The translations under genes and the position numbers were made by a program. Below are positions 7,875-17,237 of a stretch of DNA of 64,000 bases, piece by piece. How positions within the stretch are numbered: the first letter of the stretch is position 1; every line of letters begins with the position of its first letter. The notes beneath the pieces are model-generated. The model worked only from the letters and a program-made list of their open reading frames with translations. It had not been told where the DNA came from and ran no database searches. This DNA is from Myxococcales bacterium (lineage in GTDB: Bacteria; Myxococcota; Myxococcia; Myxococcales; JAKAPL01), in the NCBI GenBank assembly GCA_021783235.1, contig JAJXUD010000017.1, positions 1 to 64,000 of the forward strand. The letters run 5' to 3'.

Positions 7875-9274
7875 GACCCCTCTTCGCCGCGGGCTCCGCG
7901 CTGTTTTTCGCCGGCTGCCTCAGCGTGCCCTCCTCGGCGCCGGTCGGCCTCCCCTGCCCGAACGGCGCCTGCCCTCCCGGCCAGGCCTGCACGGGCGGCG
8001 TCTGCGAACTCGCGGCGGCGACCAGCGGTGGCTCGACCAGCGGTGGCTCGACCAGCGGTGGCTCGACCAGCGGTGGGAGCACGTCGGGCGGAGTCGCCGA
8101 CGGCGGCGCGAGCGACGGCGGGGCGCCGGACGGCAGCATTGGGCCTTTCGACCCCGACGCGGGCCTGGTGCTCGCCTCCGGCAGCTACAGCTTCACCTCG
8201 GTGAACATCCCCGCGGGCGTCACCGTCACCGTCACCGGAGGCGGCGTGCTGGAGCTTCGGGCCACCGGGCCGATCACCATCAGCGGCACGCTGGACCTGA
8301 GCGGCTCGCCAGGCGCGAACTGCGCAGCCGGCTCCACCTTCGCAGGAGGGGGCGCGACCGGCTCGGCCGCCTACGTGGCGCCGGACAGCGCGACGCAGGG
8401 GCTTCCGGCGCCCGGTGGCGAGGGCGACGCGGGCTCGGACGGCCAGCCCAACGCGACCGTCCCCGGCGGCCTCGGCGGCCGCCTCGGGGGAGGCGGCTCC
8501 ACTTATGGCGGCGCCGGTCCCGGCGGAGGCGGCGGCTGGGCCGGCGGAGGGGGCGGGGGATCTCCAGTCAAGTGCGGAGGGGCCGGCGGCGGCCCGGGCG
8601 GAGGGCCCGGCGGCTGCGTGCAATCGGCGTTCACCGCACCGGGCATCGGCGGCGGCGGGGGCGACGCCGGCTCGCCTCTCTACAACGGTGAGGACGGCAC
8701 CACTCCGGACTCCGGGGTCGGCGGCTGCGGGGCAGGCGGTGGCGGCGGCAGCATCGGCGCGCAGGCGGCGCTGGACCTCGCGGTGGCGAGCAGCTTCTAC
8801 CCCGGGAGCGGCGGGGGAGCGGGCGGCAGCGCAAACGGTCCTCAGTGCGGCGGAGGCGGAGGCGGGGGCGGGGGCGCCCTGCGCCTCTCGAGCGACACCA
8901 GCATCACCATCGACCCGGGAGGCCAGCTCCTCGCCAACGGGGGCGCGGGCGGTAAGAGCACCGGCGTCAACGCCGCGGGGGGCGGCGGCGGCTCCGGCGG
9001 CGCCATCGTCCTCGAGGCTCCCTCCGTCACCGTCGCCAGCGGTGCCACGGTCAGCGCGGCTGGCGGCCCGGGTGGCAGCTGCGGCGCGACCAGCTGCAGC
9101 TGCGGCGGGCCCGGCGGGGCCGGGGGCCTCGGCCGCATCCGCCTCTCGCTGAACCAGAGCCAGTCCTCGCTCGCGGCGACCGCGTTCGCCCCGCCGCTCC
9201 TCGACGGCGGGATCGCCAACGCGCCTGGCTACGCCGATGTCGAGCCCTACTCCCCTTCGGCCCAGATCCGTTGA
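7871..9274 (+). CDS. Glycine-rich lipoprotein
   Basis: About 467 residues. GTG at 7871 overlaps the previous stop as GTGA; GTG at 7868 is an equally possible start. The signal peptide ends in lipobox FAGC. A short Cys-rich knot (CPNGACPPGQACTGGVC) follows, then a GGSTS linker made from a 15-bp tandem repeat, and about 370 residues that are very rich in Gly. The latter part alternates Gly runs with beta-type segments such as SVNIPAGVTVTVTGGGVLELRATG and is reminiscent of a right-handed beta-helix surface protein. No catalytic residues were recognised. The architecture suggests a cell-surface lipoprotein of the kind common in myxobacteria. It is co-transcribed with the TPR protein. Confidence 0.75.
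   Translation: MRPLFAAGSALFFAGCLSVPSSAPVGLPCPNGACPPGQACTGGVCELAAATSGGSTSGGSTSGGSTSGGSTSGGVADGGASDGGAPDGSIGPFDPDAGLVLASGSYSFTSVNIPAGVTVTVTGGGVLELRATGPITISGTLDLSGSPGANCAAGSTFAGGGATGSAAYVAPDSATQGLPAPGGEGDAGSDGQPNATVPGGLGGRLGGGGSTYGGAGPGGGGGWAGGGGGGSPVKCGGAGGGPGGGPGGCVQSAFTAPGIGGGGGDAGSPLYNGEDGTTPDSGVGGCGAGGGGGSIGAQAALDLAVASSFYPGSGGGAGGSANGPQCGGGGGGGGGALRLSSDTSITIDPGGQLLANGGAGGKSTGVNAAGGGGGSGGAIVLEAPSVTVASGATVSAAGGPGGSCGATSCSCGGPGGAGGLGRIRLSLNQSQSSLAATAFAPPLLDGGIANAPGYADVEPYSPSAQIR
8021..8080. repeat. 15-bp tandem repeat encoding a GGSTS linker
   Basis: Three identical copies of ACCAGCGGTGGCTCG (8021-8035, 8036-8050, 8051-8065) and a diverged fourth (8066-8080). They lie in frame within the glycine-rich lipoprotein, so slippage changes linker length by five residues per unit. 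Confidence 0.9.
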
Positions 9275-9404
9275 CCCTTGGGATGAGGAGGGGGCCCCGA
9301 ATGTCCCTACCGCCAAGCCGCCCGGAGACGCCCCTGATCGCCCCAAGCCGACTGTTCGCCCTCGTCCCGAGAATCTCCACCGCGGGCGGTACGAGGCCAG
9401 GAAA

Positions 9405-9409
9405 AGGAG
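9405..9409 (+). promoter_or_regulatory. Ribosome binding site AGGAG fixing the start at 9415
   Basis: AGGAG sits 5 nt before the ATG at 9415, which begins a lipoprotein signal peptide. The longer frame from 9271 has no such site and an atypical N-terminus. Confidence 0.8.
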
Positions 9410-9414
9410 CGGGC

Positions 9415-11115
9415 ATGAAGTGGTGCTGCGTCGCCGTCGCGTGTCTTGGGACCTTGGGCGCGGGCGGCTGTAAGCGCGCCGCCGGCGCCGATGCTGGGAT
9501 CAGCGACGCTGCCACCGCGGACGCCGGCAGCGCCGAGGCCGCCGCCACCATCAACGGCACCGTGCTCCTCGACGGCCTGTGCGATCCGGCGGCCGATGCG
9601 TCGGTCAGCTTGCTGGGCGGCGGCCTCGCCACCGTCACGGACGCCGATGGTCGCTACCAGCTGACGGGCGTGCCCCAAGGGGCGGTCTTGCAGGTGACCG
9701 GGCCGGGGCTCGTGCCCACGCTCTCCGCGGCGCACAACTTCACGGCGCAGACCGAGAGCGTCGATCTGGCCGCGGTGCGGCAGGCGACGTTCGACTGGCT
9801 GCCACTCGTCTCCGGGCTGCCAGCCAACCCAGACGCAGGGGTGGTCCTGTTGGCCCTGGTCAATGGGCAGCAGTTCCCCGTGGGCGATGTGACGGTGAGC
9901 CTGGAGCAACCCGATGGCGGGCCAGCGGCCGGCGAGCGCCGCTACGCCTTCTCCAGCGGCGGGGTCGTCCTCTTCGACGACGGCGACGGCGGGCTTCCTT
10001 CGACGGAAGCGGACCTGGGCCTCGTGATTTTCTTCGACGTACCCGCCGGGAGCTACCGGGCCCAGGCCAACCGAGGCGGCTTCATTTTTCCCCCGCTGCA
10101 GCTGGAGGTGGCGGCAGGGGCGGCGACGGTGGCCTTCTACCCGGGCGACGGAGACGGCGGAACGGCGCCGGTGGCGGTGACGGGCACCGTGCAGAGTACG
10201 CCGCCGAGCTGCGAGACGGGGACCTCCCTCACCCCCCTGCCGGGCGCGCGCGTGCTGGTGCAGGCGTGGGACGACGGCGGCAGCTTCGAGGGAACGACCG
10301 ATGACGCCGGCACCTTCCAGGTGGCGGTGCCGATCTTCCGCCGGAGAATCGACCTCACCGTCTCCGCCGCGGGCTACCCCACGACGAGGACCCGCGGCTT
10401 CTGCGCCTTGCCCACCGCCTTCAACACGACCAACGTCGAGCTGTTCAACAGCGCCTTGGAGAGCGACTGGCTCAACATCGCCCTCGGCGATCAGCTGCCT
10501 GCCGCCGACGCCGGCTACATCCAGGCCGTGGTCGGTCGCCAGTCGCTGACAGGTGCGACGGCGCTGGCGGGGGCCACGCTCCGGCTGGAGCCCAGCGTGG
10601 CTTCGCCGGTCGCCTACGACCTCGGCTGGGGCACGGTCGAGACGTGCGCCTCGAAGCGCTGCGCGAGCGCCGCGGACTGCGCCACCACCGAGCGCTGCGA
10701 GGGCGGCGAGTGCCTCTTGGGTCCTTCGGGCCCGCTGTGTGACCCGTGCGATGCCGGTGCCTGCGCCGCCGGCTACCAGGCCGAGTTCGTCAATAACCTG
10801 GCGACGGGCAGCCCGACGTGCCACTGCCTGCCCGCGCGTTCCAGTTGCCCTCCCCCGGAGGCCTGTCCCTCGGGGACGTTCTGCTTCCCGTATGGCCAGT
10901 GCAGTGGCGGGCCCGAGCTCGACGCCTGCCTGCCCGAGGGCCAGCGCCCCATCGGCACCGAGGTGAACTCCTCGGGCGTGGCGTACTACGCGATGATTGC
11001 GAACGTGCCGGAGGGCATCTACCGGCTGATCGCGGACACCGATGGCGGGCTCCTCTCCGCGTGGGTGCGCGTCAGCCCCGGGATTGCCCACGCGGTCGAG
11101 GTGACGGACCCCTGA
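9415..11115 (+). CDS. Carboxypeptidase-regulatory-like domain lipoprotein with Cys-rich module
   Basis: 566 residues, with a lipobox GAGGC at the end of the signal peptide. Three beta-sandwich segments of the CarboxypepD_reg type are visible (for example INGTVLLDG...GRYQLTGVPQG near residues 45-90, a second near 125-230, and VTGTVQ...GTFQVAVP near 260-310). A Cys-rich region near residues 405-510 follows (CASKRCASAADC, CHCLPARSSC, CPSGTFCFPYGQC), probably a string of disulphide knots. The C-terminus again resembles a regulatory-like domain (GIYRLIADTDGG). Such modules are found on surface adhesins and enzyme scaffolds; no enzyme domain is present. It follows the glycine-rich lipoprotein by 140 bp on the same strand. 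Confidence 0.75.
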   Translation: MKWCCVAVACLGTLGAGGCKRAAGADAGISDAATADAGSAEAAATINGTVLLDGLCDPAADASVSLLGGGLATVTDADGRYQLTGVPQGAVLQVTGPGLVPTLSAAHNFTAQTESVDLAAVRQATFDWLPLVSGLPANPDAGVVLLALVNGQQFPVGDVTVSLEQPDGGPAAGERRYAFSSGGVVLFDDGDGGLPSTEADLGLVIFFDVPAGSYRAQANRGGFIFPPLQLEVAAGAATVAFYPGDGDGGTAPVAVTGTVQSTPPSCETGTSLTPLPGARVLVQAWDDGGSFEGTTDDAGTFQVAVPIFRRRIDLTVSAAGYPTTRTRGFCALPTAFNTTNVELFNSALESDWLNIALGDQLPAADAGYIQAVVGRQSLTGATALAGATLRLEPSVASPVAYDLGWGTVETCASKRCASAADCATTERCEGGECLLGPSGPLCDPCDAGACAAGYQAEFVNNLATGSPTCHCLPARSSCPPPEACPSGTFCFPYGQCSGGPELDACLPEGQRPIGTEVNSSGVAYYAMIANVPEGIYRLIADTDGGLLSAWVRVSPGIAHAVEVTDP

Positions 11116-11266
11116 CGGCTGGCGCCGGGAGCGCGGGCGGCCGACGCGGCGGCGCTGCGACTGCGGGGCCTGCTTGCGCGAGGCCCGTTCGCTCCGGGAC
11201 TTCGGGGGGCACCGGGGGAAGCACCCCTTTGACTCCCCCCCCGGCAGCCAAAGATGATGCGCGGCC

Positions 11267-14200
11267 ATGCGCTCGCTCAGCCCTCTTCTCCTCCCCCTCC
11301 TCGTCGCCGCCCCCGCCCTCGCCGTCAACCCGGCCTGGCCGAACCCCAACGCCACGCGGGCGGAGCTGGCGCTGCCGCAGAACTGGCCGGACGATCCGAA
11401 CTACGGCTACGTGGTCAAGGAGGTCTGCCCATCGGGGCCCCTCGCGGGGCAGACGGTCTTGCGGCCGCAGCGGGGCCAGTGGAACCTCTGGGGCTTCTAC
11501 CCGCCCGACACCGAGGACCCGTGCGGCGATCCGTCGGTGATCGGCTGGCAGCTCGGTAGGACGCTCCTGCCAGAGGAGCGGCAGGCGATGAGCGGCACCG
11601 GCCTGTCGGCGGACGTGGCCTGGACGATGACGACGGGCGACCCGCGGGTGCTCATCGCGGTCCACGACTCGGGCGCGATCTGGTCGCAGCCGGACCTCGT
11701 CAACAAGTGGTTCTTGAACCAGGGCGAGCTGCCGAAGCCGATCCGCGCCGACGGCACCGAGTGCCCGGCCTACGACTGCAACGGCGACGGCGTCTTCAAC
11801 GTGCTCGACTACACCTCGGGGAGCGGCCACGACCAGCCCACCTTCGACAAGGTGACGGACCCGCGCATCCTCGCCTTCCAGTGCGCGAAGAACCCCGAGT
11901 GCCGCGGCGACGTGAACGGTAACGGCCTCTTGGATCCCGAGGACCTCATCGCGGTCTTCTCGAACGGCAAGGACGACGACGGCAACGGCTTCGTCGACGA
12001 CATCTGCGGCTGGGACTTCTACGAGGGCGACAACGACCCGGCGGACGACGTCTTCTACGGCCACGGCACGGGAGAGGCGCTCGACTCGGCGGCCGAGGCG
12101 AACAACGGCATCGACAACGCGGGAGTCTGCCCCGACTGCCGGGTCATGCCGATCCGGGTGGGCGACAGCTTCATGGCCGACGCGGACCACTTCGGCGAGG
12201 GGGTGCTCTACTCGCTCTCGATGGGCGCGCAGGTGATCCAGGAGGCGCTCGGCTCGCTCGACGCGACCCCGCTGATGCAGCGGGCCATCGACGCCGCCTA
12301 CGCGCGGGGCACGATCGTGATCGCCTCGGCGGCCGACGAGGACAGCCAGCACCACAACTGGCCCGCCAACGCCGAGCACACGATGGTCGTCCACGCGGTG
12401 CGGTACGACTCGCCGGACGCCCAGACCGCGACCTCCTTCATCCGCTACAACGACTGCACGAACGGCGGCGGCCACCTCGGCCTTTCGACGCCCGGCGTCT
12501 ACTGCTCCTCGGAGGCGACGGGCAAGAGTTCGGGCCACGCCGGCCTCATCTACTCGGCCTGGCTGAAGTACCACCCGAACGACCCGCCGCTGACCAGCCC
12601 CGAGGTGATGCAGATCCTCTGGACCTCGGTCGAGGACATCGACGTCCCCGGCTCGGCGCAGAACCCGTCGCTCTACCCGTCGGGCCCGGGCTGGGACTGG
12701 CCCTTCGGTTACGGCCGCAACGACGCCGGCGCCTCGGTCCAGGCGGTGAAGGACGGCCGGATCCCGCCGGAGGTGGACGTCACCTCGCCGGGCTGGTTCG
12801 AGACGATCGACCCCGGCCAGCGGCCCACGGTCGCCATCGCGGGCCACGTCTCGGCTGCCCGCGCGATCTCCTACGACTACACGGTGCAGGTGGCCCCAGG
12901 GCTCCAGCCCGCGCCGGCCGACTTCCAGACGGTGGCGCAGCTCTCGGGGATCGCCCGCCCCACGGACGGCCCGCTCGCCTCCTTCGACCCCTCGACCCTC
13001 GTCGCCAATCCCTCGGCGGTCTCGACCGATCCGAACGCCTTCGCCGCCACGGTGGTGGTGAGCGCGGTGGCCCACTACGGCGCCCCGGTGGGCGACGTGC
13101 CCGGGGTCTTCCGCAAGTCGTTCTTCGTCCACAAGGACCCGGACCTCTTTTCGGGCTTCCCGCTCTACCTCGGCGCCTCCGGCGAGAGCTCGCCGCACCT
13201 CGTCGACCTCGACGGTAGCGGCAAGGACACCATCGTGCTCGCCACGACGGACGGGAAGGTCCACGCGATCCGCTGGGACGGCAGCGAGCTGCCCGGCTGG
13301 CCGGTGAAGGTCGATCCGCCCACGGACGTCTCGGCCAACCCGGCCTTCGTCAGCTTCGCGCCCGACGGGCCGGTCGAGGGGCAGGGGCAGGCGATCACGG
13401 CGACGGTGGCGGTGGGAAGCCTCGCCGGGGACGGGACGCTCGACGTCGTCGCCTCCACGGTGGACGGCCGGGTCTACGCCTGGAACACGAGCGGCGCGCT
13501 CTTGCCGGGCTTCCCGGTGGCGGCCGACCCGAGCCACTACCTCGACGGCACCCACGACAGCACCCAGCCCGACGGCACGAAGGTGACCTACGAGCTCGAC
13601 AAGGGCTTCTTCGCGTCGCCGGCGCTCGCCGACCTGGGCAAGGATGGAAAGCTCGAGATCGTCCAGCCCGGCGAGGACGGCTGGCTCTACGTCTGGGACG
13701 GCGACGGCAAGCCGTACCCGGGCTTCCCCTTGGAGATCTACGACCCGGCCGGCGAAGGGGGCCTCATCGAGCACACCCGCCTGATGACCACCGCGGCGGT
13801 CGGCGACATCGACGGCGACGGCTTCCCCGAGATCGTCATCGGCTCGAACGAGCGCTTCGGCGCGGTGGACTGCCGCGCCTACGCGATCCACCACGATGGC
13901 AGCCTGCACGCGGGCGGGCCGTACCTGCCGGGCTGGCCGGTGAACCCGAAGGGGCTGCGCAACGAGTTCTTGCCGGACGTCGGCGAGGGCGTCCCGAACT
14001 GCGCGGCGATGGCCGATCTGAACGGCGACGGCAAGCTCGAGGTGTCGATCCAGGGCATGGCCGCCCAGCCGCAGTTCTTCGACGGGACCGGCAAGCTGCT
14101 CGGCCTCGCGGACGACGCGGCGCTCGGCGCGCAGTCGGCCTGCTCGCCGCAGAACGACCTGCCCTACGAGGTCGCCATCAGCTACGGCTCGTTCGGCGAC

Positions 14201-14842
14201 GTCGACGGCGACGGCAAGGTGGACTTCGTCGACGGCACCGTTGGGCTGCTCTACGCGGCGAGCGGGCTGTCCGGGGCCAACCGGGCGACGCCCGGCCACG
14301 AGGTGGCCGCCTGGTCGGTCGAGAAGGACCTCGGCGACCAGGGGATCGGCTTCGTCAGCGCCTCGCTGCCCGGCTTCCCGGCCCCCGCGGCCGACTTCCA
14401 GTTCTTCATGAACTACACGATCGCGGACATCGACGGCGACGGGAAGAACGAGGTCGTCTCCGGCACCGGCGTCTACCTCGTGACGGCCTACCGCGCGGAC
14501 GGGAGCCAGCCGGCAGGCTGGCCGAAGAACACGGGCGGCTGGCTCCTCGCGACGCCGGCGGTGGGCGACATCGACGGCGACGGGCTCATCGACGTCGTGG
14601 TCCCGAGCCGGGAGGGCTGGCTCTGGGCCTGGCACGGCCACGGGCGGGCGGATCGGAAGATCGAGTGGGAGGGCTTCCACCACGACGCGCAGAACAGCGG
14701 CAACTACGCGCAGCCGCTCGAGGTGCGACACGGTCCCTCGGTGTCGACGCCGCCCGCGACCGGCTGCCACTGCAGCGCCGGGGGCGGCGAGGGGCTGCTC
14801 GCTCTCCTCGGCCTCGCGGCGCTGAGGCGACGCCGCCGCTGA
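11267..14842 (+). CDS. Subtilase-like secreted protein with altered active site, FG-GAP repeats and MYXO-CTERM-like tail
   Basis: 1191 residues with a cleavable signal peptide (LLLPLLVAAPALA). The Asp block VLIAVHDSGAIWSQPDL (about residue 133) and the His block GHGTGEALDSAAEANNG (about 264) align well with S8 subtilisins. The usual oxyanion Asn of the SAGN motif reads SAAD, and the nucleophile motif GTSMAxPH reads TGKSSGHAG (about 418), three residues short. Two Asp-rich dockerin/EF-hand-like loops lie between the Asp and His blocks (DCNGDGVFN, GDVNGNGLLDPED). Residues 620-1150 carry several FG-GAP/VCBS-type propeller repeats with DxDGDG calcium loops. The C-terminus, CHCSAGGGEGLLALLG then RRRRR, resembles a MYXO-CTERM surface-sorting signal. 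Activity is doubtful; a surface or matrix-binding role is possible. Confidence 0.85.
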   Translation: MRSLSPLLLPLLVAAPALAVNPAWPNPNATRAELALPQNWPDDPNYGYVVKEVCPSGPLAGQTVLRPQRGQWNLWGFYPPDTEDPCGDPSVIGWQLGRTLLPEERQAMSGTGLSADVAWTMTTGDPRVLIAVHDSGAIWSQPDLVNKWFLNQGELPKPIRADGTECPAYDCNGDGVFNVLDYTSGSGHDQPTFDKVTDPRILAFQCAKNPECRGDVNGNGLLDPEDLIAVFSNGKDDDGNGFVDDICGWDFYEGDNDPADDVFYGHGTGEALDSAAEANNGIDNAGVCPDCRVMPIRVGDSFMADADHFGEGVLYSLSMGAQVIQEALGSLDATPLMQRAIDAAYARGTIVIASAADEDSQHHNWPANAEHTMVVHAVRYDSPDAQTATSFIRYNDCTNGGGHLGLSTPGVYCSSEATGKSSGHAGLIYSAWLKYHPNDPPLTSPEVMQILWTSVEDIDVPGSAQNPSLYPSGPGWDWPFGYGRNDAGASVQAVKDGRIPPEVDVTSPGWFETIDPGQRPTVAIAGHVSAARAISYDYTVQVAPGLQPAPADFQTVAQLSGIARPTDGPLASFDPSTLVANPSAVSTDPNAFAATVVVSAVAHYGAPVGDVPGVFRKSFFVHKDPDLFSGFPLYLGASGESSPHLVDLDGSGKDTIVLATTDGKVHAIRWDGSELPGWPVKVDPPTDVSANPAFVSFAPDGPVEGQGQAITATVAVGSLAGDGTLDVVASTVDGRVYAWNTSGALLPGFPVAADPSHYLDGTHDSTQPDGTKVTYELDKGFFASPALADLGKDGKLEIVQPGEDGWLYVWDGDGKPYPGFPLEIYDPAGEGGLIEHTRLMTTAAVGDIDGDGFPEIVIGSNERFGAVDCRAYAIHHDGSLHAGGPYLPGWPVNPKGLRNEFLPDVGEGVPNCAAMADLNGDGKLEVSIQGMAAQPQFFDGTGKLLGLADDAALGAQSACSPQNDLPYEVAISYGSFGDVDGDGKVDFVDGTVGLLYAASGLSGANRATPGHEVAAWSVEKDLGDQGIGFVSASLPGFPAPAADFQFFMNYTIADIDGDGKNEVVSGTGVYLVTAYRADGSQPAGWPKNTGGWLLATPAVGDIDGDGLIDVVVPSREGWLWAWHGHGRADRKIEWEGFHHDAQNSGNYAQPLEVRHGPSVSTPPATGCHCSAGGGEGLLALLGLAALRRRRR

Positions 14843-14871
14843 CGGGGCGTCGTGCTCACATTGGGCGTTGG

Positions 14872-15366
14872 ATGAGCACGACCGTCGCCACCCGCCACCG
14901 GCTCCACCCGCTCGCCGTCGGCAGCGCTGGGAGCCTCTTCCTCTCGGGGGCCCTCGCCGGGCTCTGCGGCGGTGCGGCCATGGCGGCGCTCGCCCTCTTG
15001 CTCGCCGCGACCTCCGGCGGGGCGGCCGATCGACCGATCCTCGGCATCGCGTCCTTCTTCCTCGGCACGCCGGCACTCTCGGCGGCGACCCCCGGGGTGC
15101 TGGCCTTGGGCGTCGGCGTCCACCTCGTCGTCTCGATGGCGCTCGGAGTCCTGTTCGCCGGCGTCTTCGGCGGCATGCCGATGGAGGCGATCATCCCCTG
15201 GGGGATCCTCTACGGCCTCGTCGTCGTCCTGATCCTCCGCTTCGTGGTGCTCCCGACCGCCAACCTGTCGTTCGAGGGGCCGTTCTCCGTGCTGGTGGCC
15301 GAGCACGCGCTCTACGGGGCTAGCCTCTGGCTGCTGCTCCCGTTTCGGCAGGCGATCGAGGGGTAG
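14872..15366 (+). CDS. Hypothetical four-helix membrane protein
   Basis: 164 residues from the ATG at 14872. Four hydrophobic segments are visible: [56 protein letters not shown] and [17 protein letters not shown]. His residues lie inside the second and fourth helices. The pattern resembles small uncharacterised integral membrane proteins of bacteria; no named family was recognised. It sits 30 bp after the subtilase-like gene and 54 bp before ku. It could be expressed with either, but no functional link is evident. Confidence 0.65.
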   Translation: MSTTVATRHRLHPLAVGSAGSLFLSGALAGLCGGAAMAALALLLAATSGGAADRPILGIASFFLGTPALSAATPGVLALGVGVHLVVSMALGVLFAGVFGGMPMEAIIPWGILYGLVVVLILRFVVLPTANLSFEGPFSVLVAEHALYGASLWLLLPFRQAIEG

Positions 15367-15420
15367 ATCCCGAGGGCGCTCGTGGAGCCCGACGGGACGA
15401 CGACTTAGCTTACGGGCGGT

Positions 15421-16245
15421 ATGGCGCGCGCGATCTGGAGCGGGTCGGTGAGCTTCGGCCTCGTGAACATCCCGGTGAAGCTCTACCCCGCGATCGTGGA
15501 CAAGGGGGTCCACTTCCACCAGCTTCACGGCCGGGACGGCGCCCGGATCGAGCAGCGGCGGGTCTGTCCGCTGGACGGAGAGGAGGTACCCTACGACCAG
15601 ATCGTCAAGGGCTACGAGCTCCGGCCGGGCCGCTACGTGGTCCTGACGCAGGAGGAGCTCGAGGCGGCGGCGCCGCGGGCGACGCGCGCCATCGAGATCG
15701 AGGACTTCGTCCCGCTCTCGCAGATCGACCCCATCCAGTTCGACCAGAGCTACTACCTCGCGCCGGACCGAGGGGCGTCGAAGCCCTACGCGCTCCTCCT
15801 CGCGGCGCTGCGCGAGACGGGGCGGGTCGGCGTCGCGCGGCTGGTCCTCCGCTCGAAGCAGTCCCTCGCCGCGCTGCGCCCGTATGGCACGGCCATCGCG
15901 CTCTCGACCCTCCACTTCGGCGACGAGATCGCGCGGCCGGATCGGATCGAGGCGCTGCCCGACGCCGAGTCGAAGCCCGAGGCGCGCGAGCTCGCCATGG
16001 CGCTGCAGCTCGTCCAGACGCTCTCGGGCGACTTCGTGGCCGACAAGTACCGGGACGAGTACCGCGAGCGGCTCCTCGAGGTCATCGAGCGCAAGTCGCA
16101 CGGCGAGACGATCCACGTGGCGCCGTTCCACGCGCCCGCCCGCACGCTCGACCTGAAGGCGGCGCTCGAGGCGAGCCTCGCCCGCGCGCGCGACCGCGAG
16201 AAGGCCGCGCCCAAGGAGCACCGGGGCAACCCCGGGGTACATTAG
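15421..16245 (+). CDS. ku: Non-homologous end joining protein Ku
   Basis: 274 residues, the usual size of bacterial Ku. The N-terminus [20 protein letters not shown] and the internal stretch [19 protein letters not shown] are characteristic of the Ku core beta-barrel that rings DNA ends. [20 protein letters not shown] marks the C-terminal part of the core. Ku homodimers bind double-strand breaks and recruit LigD. The C-terminal extension is short and basic. The stop TAG is followed directly by the GTG of the LigD-polymerase gene with no spacer, so the two form an operon for end joining. Confidence 0.95.
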   Translation: MARAIWSGSVSFGLVNIPVKLYPAIVDKGVHFHQLHGRDGARIEQRRVCPLDGEEVPYDQIVKGYELRPGRYVVLTQEELEAAAPRATRAIEIEDFVPLSQIDPIQFDQSYYLAPDRGASKPYALLLAALRETGRVGVARLVLRSKQSLAALRPYGTAIALSTLHFGDEIARPDRIEALPDAESKPEARELAMALQLVQTLSGDFVADKYRDEYRERLLEVIERKSHGETIHVAPFHAPARTLDLKAALEASLARARDREKAAPKEHRGNPGVH

Positions 16246-17187
16246 GTGGACGACCGGACCGTGGTGGAGATCGAGGGGCGCACCCTCGTCCTCTCGAACC
16301 TCGGCAAGATCCTCTACCCGAAGGCCGGCTTCACCAAGGCCGACCTGCTCGACCACTACCGGCGGGTCGCGCCGGCGTTGCTGCCGCACCTGGAAGGCCG
16401 GCCGCTCACGCTCAAACGCTACCCGGACGGCGTCGACGAGCCGTCCTTCTACGAGAAGCGCTGCCCGGCCCACCGGCCGCCCTGGGTGCGAACGGTCCCG
16501 GTCGTGGGCAAGCGGAGCGGCCGGATCGACTTCTGCGAGGTGGACGACCTCGCGACGCTGATGTGGGTCGAGAACCTCGCGGCGATCGAGCTGCACGGCT
16601 CGCTGTCCCGCTCCACGAGCCTCGACCGGCCGAGCTTCCTCGTCTTCGACCTCGACCCAGGCGCGCCAGCGGGCCTCGTCGACTGCGCGGAGATCGGCCT
16701 CTGGATCCGGGAGCTGCTCGGCGAGGTCGGGCTCGACAGCTTCCCGAAGAGCTCGGGGCGAGCCGGGCTGCAGATCTACGCGCCGCTGAACGGGTCCGCG
16801 ACCTATGCGGACAGCAAGGGCTTCGCGCGCGATCTCGCCCGGCTCATGGAGGCGCGCGAGCCGGACCGGGTGATCTCCGTCATGTCGAAGGCGCGACGGG
16901 CCGGAAAGGTCTTCGTCGACTGGAGCCAGAACGACGCATCGAAGACCACGGTCTGCGTCTACTCGCTCCGAGCCCGCGAGCGGCCCACGGTCTCGACGCC
17001 CGTGACCTGGCAGGAGGTCCGGGAGGCGGTTCGCCGCCGCTCGCCCGCGCCGCTCGTCTTCGAGGCCCAGGACCTCCCGGGCCGCCTCGAGCAGCACGGA
17101 GACCTGTTCGCGAAGGTGCTGACCCTGCGCCAGAGCCTGCCGAGGCTGCCCGAGCGGACGGCCAGGCCACGCCCGCCGTCCGCTTGA
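16246..17187 (+). CDS. Stand-alone LigD-type primase-polymerase domain protein
   Basis: 313 residues matching only the polymerase module of multifunctional LigD. Recognisable motifs are [21 protein letters not shown] at the N-terminus, [17 protein letters not shown], the metal-binding pair in VFDLDPG (about residue 130), [14 protein letters not shown] (motif II, about 164) and [14 protein letters not shown] (about 223), whose Asp completes the catalytic triad. Motif II has Gln where many fused LigD proteins have His. The enzyme would fill gaps and add nucleotides at breaks held by Ku. No ATP-dependent ligase or phosphoesterase domain is encoded here or in neighbouring genes, so a ligase must be elsewhere. 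The GTG start abuts the ku stop. Confidence 0.9.
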   Translation: MDDRTVVEIEGRTLVLSNLGKILYPKAGFTKADLLDHYRRVAPALLPHLEGRPLTLKRYPDGVDEPSFYEKRCPAHRPPWVRTVPVVGKRSGRIDFCEVDDLATLMWVENLAAIELHGSLSRSTSLDRPSFLVFDLDPGAPAGLVDCAEIGLWIRELLGEVGLDSFPKSSGRAGLQIYAPLNGSATYADSKGFARDLARLMEAREPDRVISVMSKARRAGKVFVDWSQNDASKTTVCVYSLRARERPTVSTPVTWQEVREAVRRRSPAPLVFEAQDLPGRLEQHGDLFAKVLTLRQSLPRLPERTARPRPPSA

Positions 17188-17226
17188 ACCACGAGCAGGG
17201 CGCTGGTAGACAGTCGGCCTCGGCCC

Positions 17227-17232
17227 AGGAGG
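17227..17232 (+). promoter_or_regulatory. Ribosome binding site AGGAGG for the collagen-like lipoprotein
   Basis: A perfect AGGAGG sits 5 nt before the ATG at 17238. It excludes the much longer upstream frame, which runs antisense-like through the polymerase gene. Confidence 0.85.
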
Positions 17233-17237
17233 CCTTC

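Noticed and set aside
11072-15076. A 1334-codon open frame on the minus strand
   Set aside because: It is antisense to the subtilase-like gene, is rich in Arg, Val and Glu as expected from the opposite strand of G+C-rich DNA, and has no domain or ribosome binding site.
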